Origin: an uncultured Taibaiella sp.
GTDB lineage: Bacteria > Bacteroidota > Bacteroidia > Chitinophagales > Chitinophagaceae
DNA: 15,338 nucleotides
NCBI GenBank assembly: GCA_937871155.1
Contig: CALMXV010000342.1
Coordinates: forward strand, 1 to 15,338
Reading direction: 5' to 3'
Shown in pieces: positions 1 through 7,045 of this stretch (its first letter is position 1; each line of letters starts with the position of its first letter). The notes beneath the pieces were generated by a model, which worked only from the letters and a program-made list of their open reading frames with translations, did not search any database and was not told where the DNA came from. A program made the translations under genes and the position numbers.

Positions 1-854
1 TCACAAAGCTCTCTAAGCTGTGGTTCTATTTCATCATATACTTGCAATTGACCCGCATTTACAATACCCATATCCATACCGGCTTTGATGGCATGGTATA
101 AGAAAACGGCATGAATGGCTTCACGCACCGTATCATTTCCTCTAAAAGAAAAAGACACATTACTAACACCACCACTTACTTTCGTTAATGGCATCCGCTG
201 CTTGATGATACGTGTTGCTTCTATAAAATCAACGGCGTAATTATTGTGATCTTCAATACCTGTAGCAATGGCAAAGATATTGGGGTCAAAGATGATATCT
301 TGTGGTTGGAATCCTACTTTTTCCGTTAGGATTTTATAAGCTCTTTCACAAAAAGAAACTCGTTTATCTAACGTATCTGCTTGCCCGTTCTCATCAAATG
401 CCATTACGATAACTGAAGCACCAAACGCTAAGCAAATAGTAGCTTGCTCAATAAATGCGGTCTCACCTTCTTTAAGTGAAATAGAATTGACTACACATTT
501 CCCTTGAATACACTTCAGCCCTGCTTGAATGATGGAAAACTTAGAGCTATCCAACATGACAGGTATCTTGGCAATATCAGGCTCACTTTGCAATAAGTTA
601 ATAAAGGTTGTCATGGCCAACTCTCCTTCGAGAAGGGCATCATCCATATTAACATCTAATATTTGTGCCCCTCCTTCTACTTGTTGACGAGCAACGGATA
701 AAGCTTCTTCGTATTTATTTTCGCGTATAAGTCTTGCAAATTTTTTAGAACCGGTTACATTAGTACGTTCTCCTACATTGACAAAATTGGTTTCTGGACG
801 CACTACTAAAGGCTCTAACCCACTTAATCGTAGGTAAGGATATATTACTGACAT
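1..854 (-). CDS. metH: Methionine synthase, folate/cobalamin part of a split MetH (partial, N-terminal 284 residues)
   Basis: Cobalamin-dependent methionine synthase makes methionine from homocysteine using methyl-tetrahydrofolate, in the cytoplasm. The visible part matches the E. coli MetH pterin-binding (TIM barrel) module from about its residue 330 onward. Landmarks are LSGLEP (10-15), [16 protein letters not shown] (24-39), LDSSK (101-105), [11 protein letters not shown] (151-161), [15 protein letters not shown] (190-204) and [15 protein letters not shown] (227-241). The frame runs off the left edge, so the rest of this module and the B12 and activation domains would lie outside. Translation starts at the ATG at 854: an in-frame TAA lies at 876-878 with no other ATG between, and the protein starts directly at the linker before the pterin module. 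The homocysteine-binding, zinc-carrying N-terminal module is therefore absent from this polypeptide. Split MetH is known in Bacteroidetes, but here the upstream neighbour is an unrelated peptidase, so the partner gene must be elsewhere. I see no cobalamin or SAM riboswitch in the 169 bases upstream. Confidence 0.93.
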   Translation of the reverse strand, partial: MSVIYPYLRLSGLEPLVVRPETNFVNVGERTNVTGSKKFARLIRENKYEEALSVARQQVEGGAQILDVNMDDALLEGELAMTTFINLLQSEPDIAKIPVMLDSSKFSIIQAGLKCIQGKCVVNSISLKEGETAFIEQATICLAFGASVIVMAFDENGQADTLDKRVSFCERAYKILTEKVGFQPQDIIFDPNIFAIATGIEDHNNYAVDFIEATRIIKQRMPLTKVSGGVSNVSFSFRGNDTVREAIHAVFLYHAIKAGMDMGIVNAGQLQVYDEIEPQLRELC

Positions 855-1023
855 GATGTTGCTAAACAGTTGTATTTATAATAGTAAACAAGTGACAAAG
901 ATAATAAAACATTGATGAGCTATGAGGGTTACTTATAGCTGTTTCATAGTGATTTGATATAGGCAAATAGCCTTTGTATGAGACCTTTCAATCAAAAACA
1001 CGTGTAGTATGTTGCTGAAATCG

Positions 1024-2844
1024 TTAGAGCTGTTGTGCTAATGTATATTTTCTTCCCTTGTTTTGTTCTTGTAACCAAGCCATTAATGGATGGAAGTACT
1101 CCAACATAGCTTGTGCGTTCAACTCATCACCGGTAGATTCTTTCAATACTTCTCTCCAATCTTTTGACGCCCCGGGGTACATTATTTTTTTCAAGAAGTC
1201 ACCAATACCTTTTTGTCCATAATAGTTGGTAGCTCTTGGGTCTTGATGAAGAATTTCTTTGGCAATATGGTTATGCAATTGATAAAGCAACACATAAGAC
1301 AAGGCATAATCGTAGTACTGAGCGGCATCGTCATTGATATGTGTTTTAGTCGCAGCATCGCAATACTCCTCTCCCCTTTCTGATGGTGGCACAATCCCTT
1401 GATATTTTTTGGTAAGTTCCCACCATTTAGCATTGAATTGGTTTTCCGGTAGGTTATCGGCATAAAGGGCTTTTTCAAAATTCCCCATTGTTCCACAAGA
1501 GAAAAACATAAACACAACCGTATTCAACGCTTCTTTTAACAGAGCTTGTACACTATCCGTTTTCACGGTAGCTGGTATCAATCCTCTACCAACTAGATAT
1601 GGTTTCTGCATGGCTGCTAGTCCCATCATACTTCCAATAGCTTCATGATAGGCACGATTAGCACCGCCACGAAGCAAGGGTGGTACATCCGGATTGGTAT
1701 AGGTCATGTAGTAATAGATATGTCCCAATTCATGGTTGGCTGTTTCCCACCATTCTGTATTAGGTTCTACACTCATGAGGCTCCTCACATCTTTGTCAAG
1801 GTCTATATGCCAAGCAGAGGCATGATTATTTTTTTTCACTGCACTATCTGTAGGATAAGGATAAAGGCTTGACTTATCCCAAAAAGACTGTGGTAAAGCT
1901 GGGAAGCCGATGCTCGTATATAATTTCTCTCCTTCTTTCACAATCCATTCTTTAGATTTTGTGGCTAGCACTTTGTCCAAATCAACCCCGGTAACAGTAA
2001 CAGCGCTACTCCAATCTTGCCCCCAGCGATTGCTAAGCCAATGTGCCGGTATATAATCAGGCACTGTAGTTTGATGATATTTCTTAGCTAGTTCATAACG
2101 CATCCAAGTGTGTAACTCACGGTACAAAGGATACAGTTCGTTCATCAGCTTATCCATAGTTTGCATCATTTCCGGAGTAGTCATGTTATAATCCGACACT
2201 TGATACGTAAAATAATCCGAATAGCCTAAACCCTGCACCGTTTTATTTCTTAGGTTCCGAAGATTCACTAAGCCTACTTTCAAACCTTTACCTACTTCTT
2301 TGCTCGCATTCCAGACGGCTAAGCGTTGTGTTAAGTCTGTCGAGGCTTTTAATTGGTCGTCTAATTCATTTGTACTTACTTTTTTCCCATTAAGTAAGTA
2401 TTGATATCCATAAAGTTTTTGGGTTTGTTCACTTTCTGCTTTGATACGTTCTTTTACTACACCTGCTATCGTTTGTGGGTTATTGGCGGCCGCATAAAGG
2501 ATAAGTTCTAATTGCTTTCTTTGTTTGCTATCTAACTCATCTTTAAATGCAAGGTATTTTTGTGCTTTTTCAATATTGTCTTTACTGCCAGTAAATGCAG
2601 CCATGGCTTCATCTGCTGTTTGTGCAGCTTTTGCAATCACGGTATCTCCTTCTTTAATTTCAATATTGGCTAGCCATTGCGCTTCTGATGAGCTTTTGTA
2701 AAGCTTTACATACTCTGTAGTATAGGTGTCTAAAAAATTTTGAACTTCTTGATTCGGGGAGGTAACTTTTGCATTATGACCCGATTCTTGACAACCGGAA
2801 ACAAAAATGCTAGTAGCCATTGCTGCAATAAGGGTATATTTCAT
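1024..2844 (-). CDS. M2-family (angiotensin-converting-enzyme-like) peptidyl-dipeptidase lipoprotein
   Basis: A 606-residue zinc metallopeptidase of family M2, expected to release dipeptides from the C-terminus of peptides. The zinc site is explicit: HELGH at 371-375, followed by HEAIGS with the third ligand Glu401. Human ACE has the same layout (HEMGH then HEAIG), but the spacer here is two residues longer. Family-typical stretches around it include NTEWWETANHELGH and LLRGGANRAYHEAIG. Length is normal for a single-domain M2 enzyme. The N-terminus is a lipoprotein signal with lipobox VSGC, so Cys18 should be lipidated and the enzyme anchored in the envelope facing the periplasm or outside. 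The downstream gene on the same strand is metH after 169 bases, with no clear terminator between. A strong terminator (2971-3012) separates it from the gene upstream. A role in peptide scavenging is inferred; the real substrate is unknown. Confidence 0.93.
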   Translation of the reverse strand: MKYTLIAAMATSIFVSGCQESGHNAKVTSPNQEVQNFLDTYTTEYVKLYKSSSEAQWLANIEIKEGDTVIAKAAQTADEAMAAFTGSKDNIEKAQKYLAFKDELDSKQRKQLELILYAAANNPQTIAGVVKERIKAESEQTQKLYGYQYLLNGKKVSTNELDDQLKASTDLTQRLAVWNASKEVGKGLKVGLVNLRNLRNKTVQGLGYSDYFTYQVSDYNMTTPEMMQTMDKLMNELYPLYRELHTWMRYELAKKYHQTTVPDYIPAHWLSNRWGQDWSSAVTVTGVDLDKVLATKSKEWIVKEGEKLYTSIGFPALPQSFWDKSSLYPYPTDSAVKKNNHASAWHIDLDKDVRSLMSVEPNTEWWETANHELGHIYYYMTYTNPDVPPLLRGGANRAYHEAIGSMMGLAAMQKPYLVGRGLIPATVKTDSVQALLKEALNTVVFMFFSCGTMGNFEKALYADNLPENQFNAKWWELTKKYQGIVPPSERGEEYCDAATKTHINDDAAQYYDYALSYVLLYQLHNHIAKEILHQDPRATNYYGQKGIGDFLKKIMYPGASKDWREVLKESTGDELNAQAMLEYFHPLMAWLQEQNKGRKYTLAQQL

Positions 2845-2970
2845 AAAAATGGATTTATGTAAAAATAGGTTATTACTCAGTTAAAAAATTAGTAACGGAT
2901 GCTATTCATTGTAGGTTAAAAAAATGGGCAGTTCCATCTTATTACAACCCATTATTAGTATGCTAATAGA

Positions 2971-3012
2971 AAAAGGTTTCGTTGTAACGACTTGCCAACA
3001 ACGAAACCTTTT
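2971..3012 (-). terminator. Rho-independent terminator of the 3029-3760 lipoprotein gene
   Basis: A perfect 15-bp inverted repeat, 2971-2985 paired with 2998-3012, with a 12-base loop. Read on the minus strand, the stem ends in four T and continues TCTATT. It lies 17 bases after the stop of the lipoprotein gene and upstream of the M2 peptidase gene, so the peptidase needs its own promoter. The flanking A run also makes it potentially bidirectional. Confidence 0.85.
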
Positions 3013-3028
3013 ATTTCATAAGAACTAT

Positions 3029-3760
3029 TTAATCACATAAGTATTCATAGCTGTATTCATCAGCTATTGCACCAGATACAGTCATTTTAATTATCTTACC
3101 TAGTGAATTATATTCATAGTGAATATTAGTTGGTGTACCGTTATTCGTAACCATTGATTTTAATACCGATTTATTGATTACGGACAACGCTCCATTGTCC
3201 AATGTTTGCATTATTTGTAAATAATCTCCATCCATAAATAGCTTATTCTCGTCATAGATATACGATGTCACAGCCTTAGTAGTATTGTTAACCGAATTCG
3301 TCATGTTTCCATCAATATAGGTCACCATGGTTGTATCGGTCATACCATTAGATGCCGTTTTTACGATACGATTCAAATGATTCTCTCCATCGTAAAAATA
3401 GTAGGTTACAGCTTCTGTAACATTTGCTGTATTTTTTTCAGTCAATGAAGCAATCTTTCTATCAGGTGTTAATACTAAATATTTCGTTCTTTGTATATTC
3501 CCATTATTATCCTTTTCAGCCACAGTTATTGTTCCTACACCATAGGTAAATGTCTTGACCCCTCCTTCGATTCCGGTAGTTAATATGGAAGCGATTCTTC
3601 CTTCATCATATACAATCTTAGTGGATGAGTTGACTTGATTTTGTTGTGTGTTAATAATAGAAGTAATTCTACAAACGGTAGTCTTTTCATCAGTTTTATT
3701 GCATGAAGAAATTGTAGCAGCAAACGCTCCGATAGTTAAAATGGACAGTAATGATTTCAT
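3029..3760 (-). CDS. Putative lipoprotein with YD/RHS-like strand motifs, function unknown
   Basis: A 243-residue protein with a lipoprotein signal peptide: MKSLL, a hydrophobic core, then lipobox ISSC, giving lipid-modified Cys20. The mature part is rich in beta-strand patterns resembling degenerate YD repeats: IVYDEGRIASI (49-59), YFYDGENHLNRIV (121-133), YIYDENKLF (167-175) and YEYNSLGKIIKM (215-226). These resemble the short YxYDxxGxL units of RHS/YD and Bacteroidetes YD-like surface lipoproteins, but they are fewer and less regular. There is no RHS core box or toxin tip. Asn and Thr are abundant. I infer a small beta-rich surface or periplasmic lipoprotein. The M28 peptidase gene ends 97 bases upstream with no strong terminator in the gap, so readthrough from it is possible. 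Specific function is not recognised. Confidence 0.8.
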   Translation of the reverse strand: MKSLLSILTIGAFAATISSCNKTDEKTTVCRITSIINTQQNQVNSSTKIVYDEGRIASILTTGIEGGVKTFTYGVGTITVAEKDNNGNIQRTKYLVLTPDRKIASLTEKNTANVTEAVTYYFYDGENHLNRIVKTASNGMTDTTMVTYIDGNMTNSVNNTTKAVTSYIYDENKLFMDGDYLQIMQTLDNGALSVINKSVLKSMVTNNGTPTNIHYEYNSLGKIIKMTVSGAIADEYSYEYLCD

Positions 3761-3857
3761 GGTTTTTGTTTCTTTATGTTGGATAAATGTTTATTCTATT
3801 ATCCTTAAAAAAAATTGAGCTTGTAAGATATGTTATTTTTTCAGCAGACTATATATT

Positions 3858-5132
3858 TTATTCGTATGAATTTACATAATCGATTAACAGGTTCGCTAGA
3901 TTGTCAATATTATTTAAGCTTAATTCTGTATGCACATCAAATACATCATGATAAAAGCCTTTAGCCCCTAGTCCAAAAATAAAAATGGCTGATACTCCTT
4001 TTTCACTAAAAGAGTAATGGTCACTATTAGCTGTTTGTTCACGTTGATTCAGCTTAGGCAAGTAATTTTTTCTAGTATTAATGGTTGCTAAACGGCTATA
4101 AGCTGCTTCTTGCTGTTGTCCATTGACAATGGTTATTCCATCAGTAGCATCACCCGTCATGTCGAGATTGACGACCATTGCTATCTTATCGAGAGAAAAA
4201 AATGGATGTGCGGCATAATATTTAGAGCCCATCAATCCTGCTTCTTCTCCACTAAATCCCATAAAAGCAACTGAATATTTAGGCGGGTTTTTAGAAAAAT
4301 AATCGGCAAGATATAAGAGCAAAGAGGTGCCGCTGGCATTATCATGAGCACCGGGGAACATCGTAGTTCTTCCCATCATGCCCAAATGATCCAAATGTGC
4401 TGAAAACACAATAAACGAATCGGGTTTTACGGTTCCCGGCATATAGGCAATCGCATTTTTATTTAGGTAATCAGGCAAAAATTTATTTTGAACTCTGGCA
4501 TCTATTTTCTTGATACGCTTCGGAAGCACGGTATCCTCTACCGTAAAAATAGTAGCCGCGACGGTATCTCTAGCAACCGACCAAATCATCTTTCCATGTT
4601 TAGGTAGCAGGTAAACGCCTTTGGGTAACTGCTTAGCAAAAGTTCTTCTATTGAGTTTTAAATATTTTACTAAGGTGTCATAATCTTTAAGTACATAAGC
4701 ATATGATGTCTGTAGGCTTGCTTTTACAGCCATCCAACTACTCGAATCTTTAACCTCCGCCAAGCGTATCGTCTTTGTTTTCATTTTAGATACCTGCACA
4801 CCGCTACTAGCCTCTTGAATGATATAATCAACACCCGGCACGAGTTCTTTCTTATTTAACTTCAAATACATCTCCCCAGGAAAAGTATTTACAGGGAACG
4901 TGTATTCTTGTAAATATCCCATCTCCTCCGTAAAGGCATATAAACCCATCTCCTGAAATTGGCGAGCTACGTATTGTGCCGCTTTATCAGCACCTTTCCC
5001 TACATATCCTCTTCCTGAGAAACTCTTACCAGATAAGGTTTTCAAATGCTGTCGTATCCAAGTTTTTTCGCTCTGAGCCTTTGCTTGGAAACTCAAACAA
5101 ATCAAAAAGATGATGCTAATTAATTTATTCAT
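3858..5132 (-). CDS. Secreted M28-family zinc peptidase (aminopeptidase type)
   Basis: A 424-residue exported metallopeptidase. A signal peptide with an AQ cleavage site spans about residues 1-20 (ending QAKAQ). Residues 23-80 are a helical N-terminal part containing GKGADKAAQYVARQFQ, typical of M28 enzymes. The middle (about 80-230) is a less conserved insert that may be PA-like. The catalytic domain follows, with the usual co-catalytic zinc layout: SAHLDHLG (His246, Asp248), GAHDNASGTS (Asp264, bridging), GFSGEEAGLMGS (catalytic Glu296, ligand Glu297), NLDMTGD (Asp324) and SDHYSF (His372). All expected metal ligands are present, so it should be active. It probably removes N-terminal residues from peptides in the periplasm or outside the cell. 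The strong hairpin at 5208-5230 insulates it from the gene upstream. The ATG at 5132 places the signal peptide correctly. Confidence 0.92.
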   Translation of the reverse strand: MNKLISIIFLICLSFQAKAQSEKTWIRQHLKTLSGKSFSGRGYVGKGADKAAQYVARQFQEMGLYAFTEEMGYLQEYTFPVNTFPGEMYLKLNKKELVPGVDYIIQEASSGVQVSKMKTKTIRLAEVKDSSSWMAVKASLQTSYAYVLKDYDTLVKYLKLNRRTFAKQLPKGVYLLPKHGKMIWSVARDTVAATIFTVEDTVLPKRIKKIDARVQNKFLPDYLNKNAIAYMPGTVKPDSFIVFSAHLDHLGMMGRTTMFPGAHDNASGTSLLLYLADYFSKNPPKYSVAFMGFSGEEAGLMGSKYYAAHPFFSLDKIAMVVNLDMTGDATDGITIVNGQQQEAAYSRLATINTRKNYLPKLNQREQTANSDHYSFSEKGVSAIFIFGLGAKGFYHDVFDVHTELSLNNIDNLANLLIDYVNSYE

Positions 5133-5207
5133 GTATTAAGTATTGAGCGTTACAGTACGCTTTGTAAGGCTAAAAATAATGCTATTCAGAAAAAAACTAA
5201 AAAGAGA

Positions 5208-5230
5208 AAACCCATCCAAAAGACGGGTTT
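5208..5230 (-). terminator. Rho-independent terminator of the 5258-5662 gene
   Basis: The inverted repeat 5208-5216 / 5222-5230 makes a 9-bp stem when read on the minus strand (one G-T wobble), with a 5-base loop. It is followed by a T-rich tract (TCTCTTTTTAG). It lies 27 bases past the stop codon of the small secreted protein gene and before the M28 peptidase gene. Confidence 0.7.
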
Positions 5231-5257
5231 CAAAAACAAAGACCAATGATAAAAAGA

Positions 5258-5662
5258 TTATCTACCACATACACCGGCAAATTCCATAATATAGATAGCA
5301 TATCGTGCACCTTCTTTTGCTAAATCTACTGTTTCAAATGGCTTGCTGGCAGCTAATAAGTTAGTTTTAGTTTTAATCTTATATTCCAAATTTGCTTGGC
5401 TATCCGCAGATTTTGTTTTGCGAAGAAATTTTTGATCAGATGCAATACTGTTTTCCATCAACTTTACTGCATCAGCATACTGTTGCTTTGCTTTAGTAAA
5501 ATCGTTTTTCTCTAGGGACGCTTTAATTTCACTATACTTTGCATGGATTTGTTCTTTCTCTTGAGCCATCACTACTTGATAATCGTTACTCTTTTCTGCC
5601 TTTTGCGCATAGGCTACATTAGATAGTATCAAAACAGAAAGTGCAAATAAAATACGTTTCAT
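5258..5662 (-). CDS. Small secreted protein, function unknown
   Basis: A 134-residue protein with a clear type I signal peptide (MKRILFALSVLILSNVAYAQ, cleavage after about residue 19 or 20). The mature part is about 115 residues, highly charged and predicted helical by eye. Residues 35-75 carry alternating Lys/Glu and Ala in a pattern suggesting an amphipathic or coiled-coil helix. One cysteine sits three residues from the C-terminus (VCGR). I recognise no catalytic motif and no family. It is monocistronic: a terminator follows, and the upstream gene is divergent, sharing the 5663-5788 region. It could be a periplasmic helical-bundle protein, but that is only shape inference. Confidence 0.75.
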   Translation of the reverse strand: MKRILFALSVLILSNVAYAQKAEKSNDYQVVMAQEKEQIHAKYSEIKASLEKNDFTKAKQQYADAVKLMENSIASDQKFLRKTKSADSQANLEYKIKTKTNLLAASKPFETVDLAKEGARYAIYIMEFAGVCGR

Positions 5663-5715
5663 TGTCTGGAATTTTTTTTTAAAAATAATTAATTATCACT
5701 AATAAACACAAAGAC

Positions 5716-5726
5716 GGTACCGTACC
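5716..5726. repeat. Short perfect inverted repeat in the divergent intergenic region
   Basis: Eleven bases, GGTAC-C-GTACC, symmetric around a central C. The site lies between the divergent small secreted protein gene (5662, minus) and the permuted-papain lipoprotein gene (5789, plus). It could be an operator for either promoter. A single short palindrome is weak evidence, and no second copy was noticed elsewhere in the window. Confidence 0.3.
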
Positions 5727-5788
5727 CCCTTTTCAGTTGGGTAAAGATGCAAACTTTTTTCTTAAAATTTTTGATGATTTTTGAATCG

Positions 5789-6436
5789 ATGTTTAAAACT
5801 TGTCGTTGGATTGCCTTGGTAACATTGGGATGCTTGTTCCTGCAAGCATGTTCAACGTCAGTTCCTAAAGAAAATCAGCTTAAGGCTGCTACACTTCAGA
5901 ATAATAAAGCACAAGCTATCTTAATCCATCAAATGCAATCTGGAGACTTGGCACTTAGACTAGGAAACGACTTAACCAGTTTTACGCTTAGTCAACTGAA
6001 CAATCGAGATAAAAGTTTTTCTCACTGTGGCATAGTATCCATTGAAAATGGCAATATTTACATTTATCATGCTATTGGAGGCGAATACAACCCCAATCAA
6101 AAACTAAAAAGAGAGACTCCTGAAACATGGTTTTCACCCGTACATAATATTGAAATTGGGTTAGCACGGTATTCCATGGATAGCCTTCAAAAACTAGCCT
6201 TGGTAGAGCAAGTAAAAGCTTATTATCGGGAAGAAAAGGAATTTGATATGCAATTCGATTTAGCTACTAATGATAAATTATACTGTGCTGAAATGGTGTA
6301 CAAAGCCATACAAATAAGTACCCGTGATAGAGCCTACTTACCTACCTCTACCCAATTTGGAAAACATTATGTAGGCGTGGACGACCTCTTTCTCAACCAA
6401 CACTGCAAGCTCATTGGTCAGCAAAAATTTAAATAG
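5789..6436 (+). CDS. YiiX/C92-type permuted papain-like cysteine hydrolase lipoprotein
   Basis: A lipoprotein of the NlpC/P60-related superfamily, in the circularly permuted order where His precedes Cys. Numbering is from the ATG at 5789 (215 residues). The lipobox LQAC gives lipid-anchored Cys21. The core begins SGDLALRLGND with a hydrophobic and Ser/Gln-rich segment. It continues SHCGIVSIENG with the likely catalytic His79, then YIYHAIGGE, and later FDMQFD and YCAEMVYKA with the likely nucleophile Cys166. These are the hallmarks of YiiX/YebB-like proteins (peptidase family C92). Substrate is unknown; peptidoglycan peptide or lipid amide/ester hydrolysis are family-level possibilities. The frame is open from an ATG at 5747, but that start puts an acidic 14-residue extension before the signal peptide, so 5789 is preferred (a third ATG lies at 5774). 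The next lipoprotein gene follows after 36 bases and is probably cotranscribed. Confidence 0.85.
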   Translation: MFKTCRWIALVTLGCLFLQACSTSVPKENQLKAATLQNNKAQAILIHQMQSGDLALRLGNDLTSFTLSQLNNRDKSFSHCGIVSIENGNIYIYHAIGGEYNPNQKLKRETPETWFSPVHNIEIGLARYSMDSLQKLALVEQVKAYYREEKEFDMQFDLATNDKLYCAEMVYKAIQISTRDRAYLPTSTQFGKHYVGVDDLFLNQHCKLIGQQKFK

Positions 6437-6472
6437 TACCTTCGGCTAAAATTTATAATAACAAACGACAAA

Positions 6473-7000
6473 ATGAAAAAACAACTCTTAACATTTATCG
6501 GTGCGCTATTTCTTACCATCGGTTTTGTTTCTTGTAACTCTAACACCCCAAAAGAAACGGCAGAAAAATTCTTAAATGCCTTCTATCACATGGATTATGA
6601 TGGTGCCAAATCTCTTGCTACCAACGATTCTAAAGCTACCATAGATTTGTTTGCCCAATTTGCTACTGCTATGATGAGCGACTCTATGAAAGCAGAAGCC
6701 AAAAAGATAAAGATTGAAATTAAAGATGAGAAAATTGAAGGGGATAAAGCGACGATTACTTATACTACTTCCGAAGATGGCAATAAACTAGAACGGAAAC
6801 TTAACTTGATAAAGCAAGGTGAAGGTGAGAAAAAAGACAACGGAAAATGGCTTGTTGCTTGGAGCAAACAAGACAGCATGACCGATACAGAAGGCGAAAA
6901 TGAACAAGGAATCTCAGAGCCGGCACCTACAGAAAATGGCAGTGTAGATACTTTAGTTGCGCCTCCAGTAGATAGTACGCAACATCCTTCTTCAAATTAA
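6473..7000 (+). CDS. DUF4878-type lipoprotein
   Basis: A 175-residue lipoprotein with lipobox FVSC giving lipidated Cys21. Residues 25-130 resemble DUF4878 domains of the NTF2-like/cystatin-like type: KETAEKFLNAFYHMDYDGAK near the start, then an amphipathic helix, a charged strand segment IKIEIKDEKIEGDKATITYT (79-98), and a closing KDNGKWLVAWSKQDS strand. Such domains are common in small Bacteroidetes lipoproteins and have no known enzymatic activity. The last 40 residues are an acidic Pro/Ser/Thr-rich low-complexity tail (from about residue 136), likely disordered. The gene lies 36 bases after the permuted-papain gene and ends just before the bidirectional terminator at 7020-7045. A common role of the two lipoproteins is only inferred from this linkage. 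Confidence 0.85.
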   Translation: MKKQLLTFIGALFLTIGFVSCNSNTPKETAEKFLNAFYHMDYDGAKSLATNDSKATIDLFAQFATAMMSDSMKAEAKKIKIEIKDEKIEGDKATITYTTSEDGNKLERKLNLIKQGEGEKKDNGKWLVAWSKQDSMTDTEGENEQGISEPAPTENGSVDTLVAPPVDSTQHPSSN

Positions 7001-7019
7001 TCAACATAAAGAAACTTAT

Positions 7020-7045
7020 AAAATGGCTGCTAGTTCAGCCATTTT
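7020..7045. terminator. Bidirectional terminator between convergent genes
   Basis: A perfect 10-bp stem (7020-7029 with 7036-7045), 6-base loop, followed on the plus strand by more T. It lies 20 bases after the DUF4878 gene (plus) and abuts the stop codon of the SpmA-SpmB fusion gene (minus, TAA at 7046-7048), so it can serve both convergent units. Confidence 0.88.

Noticed and set aside
855..1023. Cobalamin or SAM riboswitch upstream of metH; the AGCTAT/ATAGCT inverted repeat at 918-940
   Set aside because: No B12-box-like or SAM-type conserved core is visible. The 6-bp repeat has a 11-base loop and no T run, so it is neither a convincing riboswitch stem nor a terminator.
3781..3804. GGATAA/TTATCC inverted repeat as a terminator of the M28 peptidase gene
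   Set aside because: Only 6 bp, and on the minus strand the T-rich stretch precedes the stem instead of following it.
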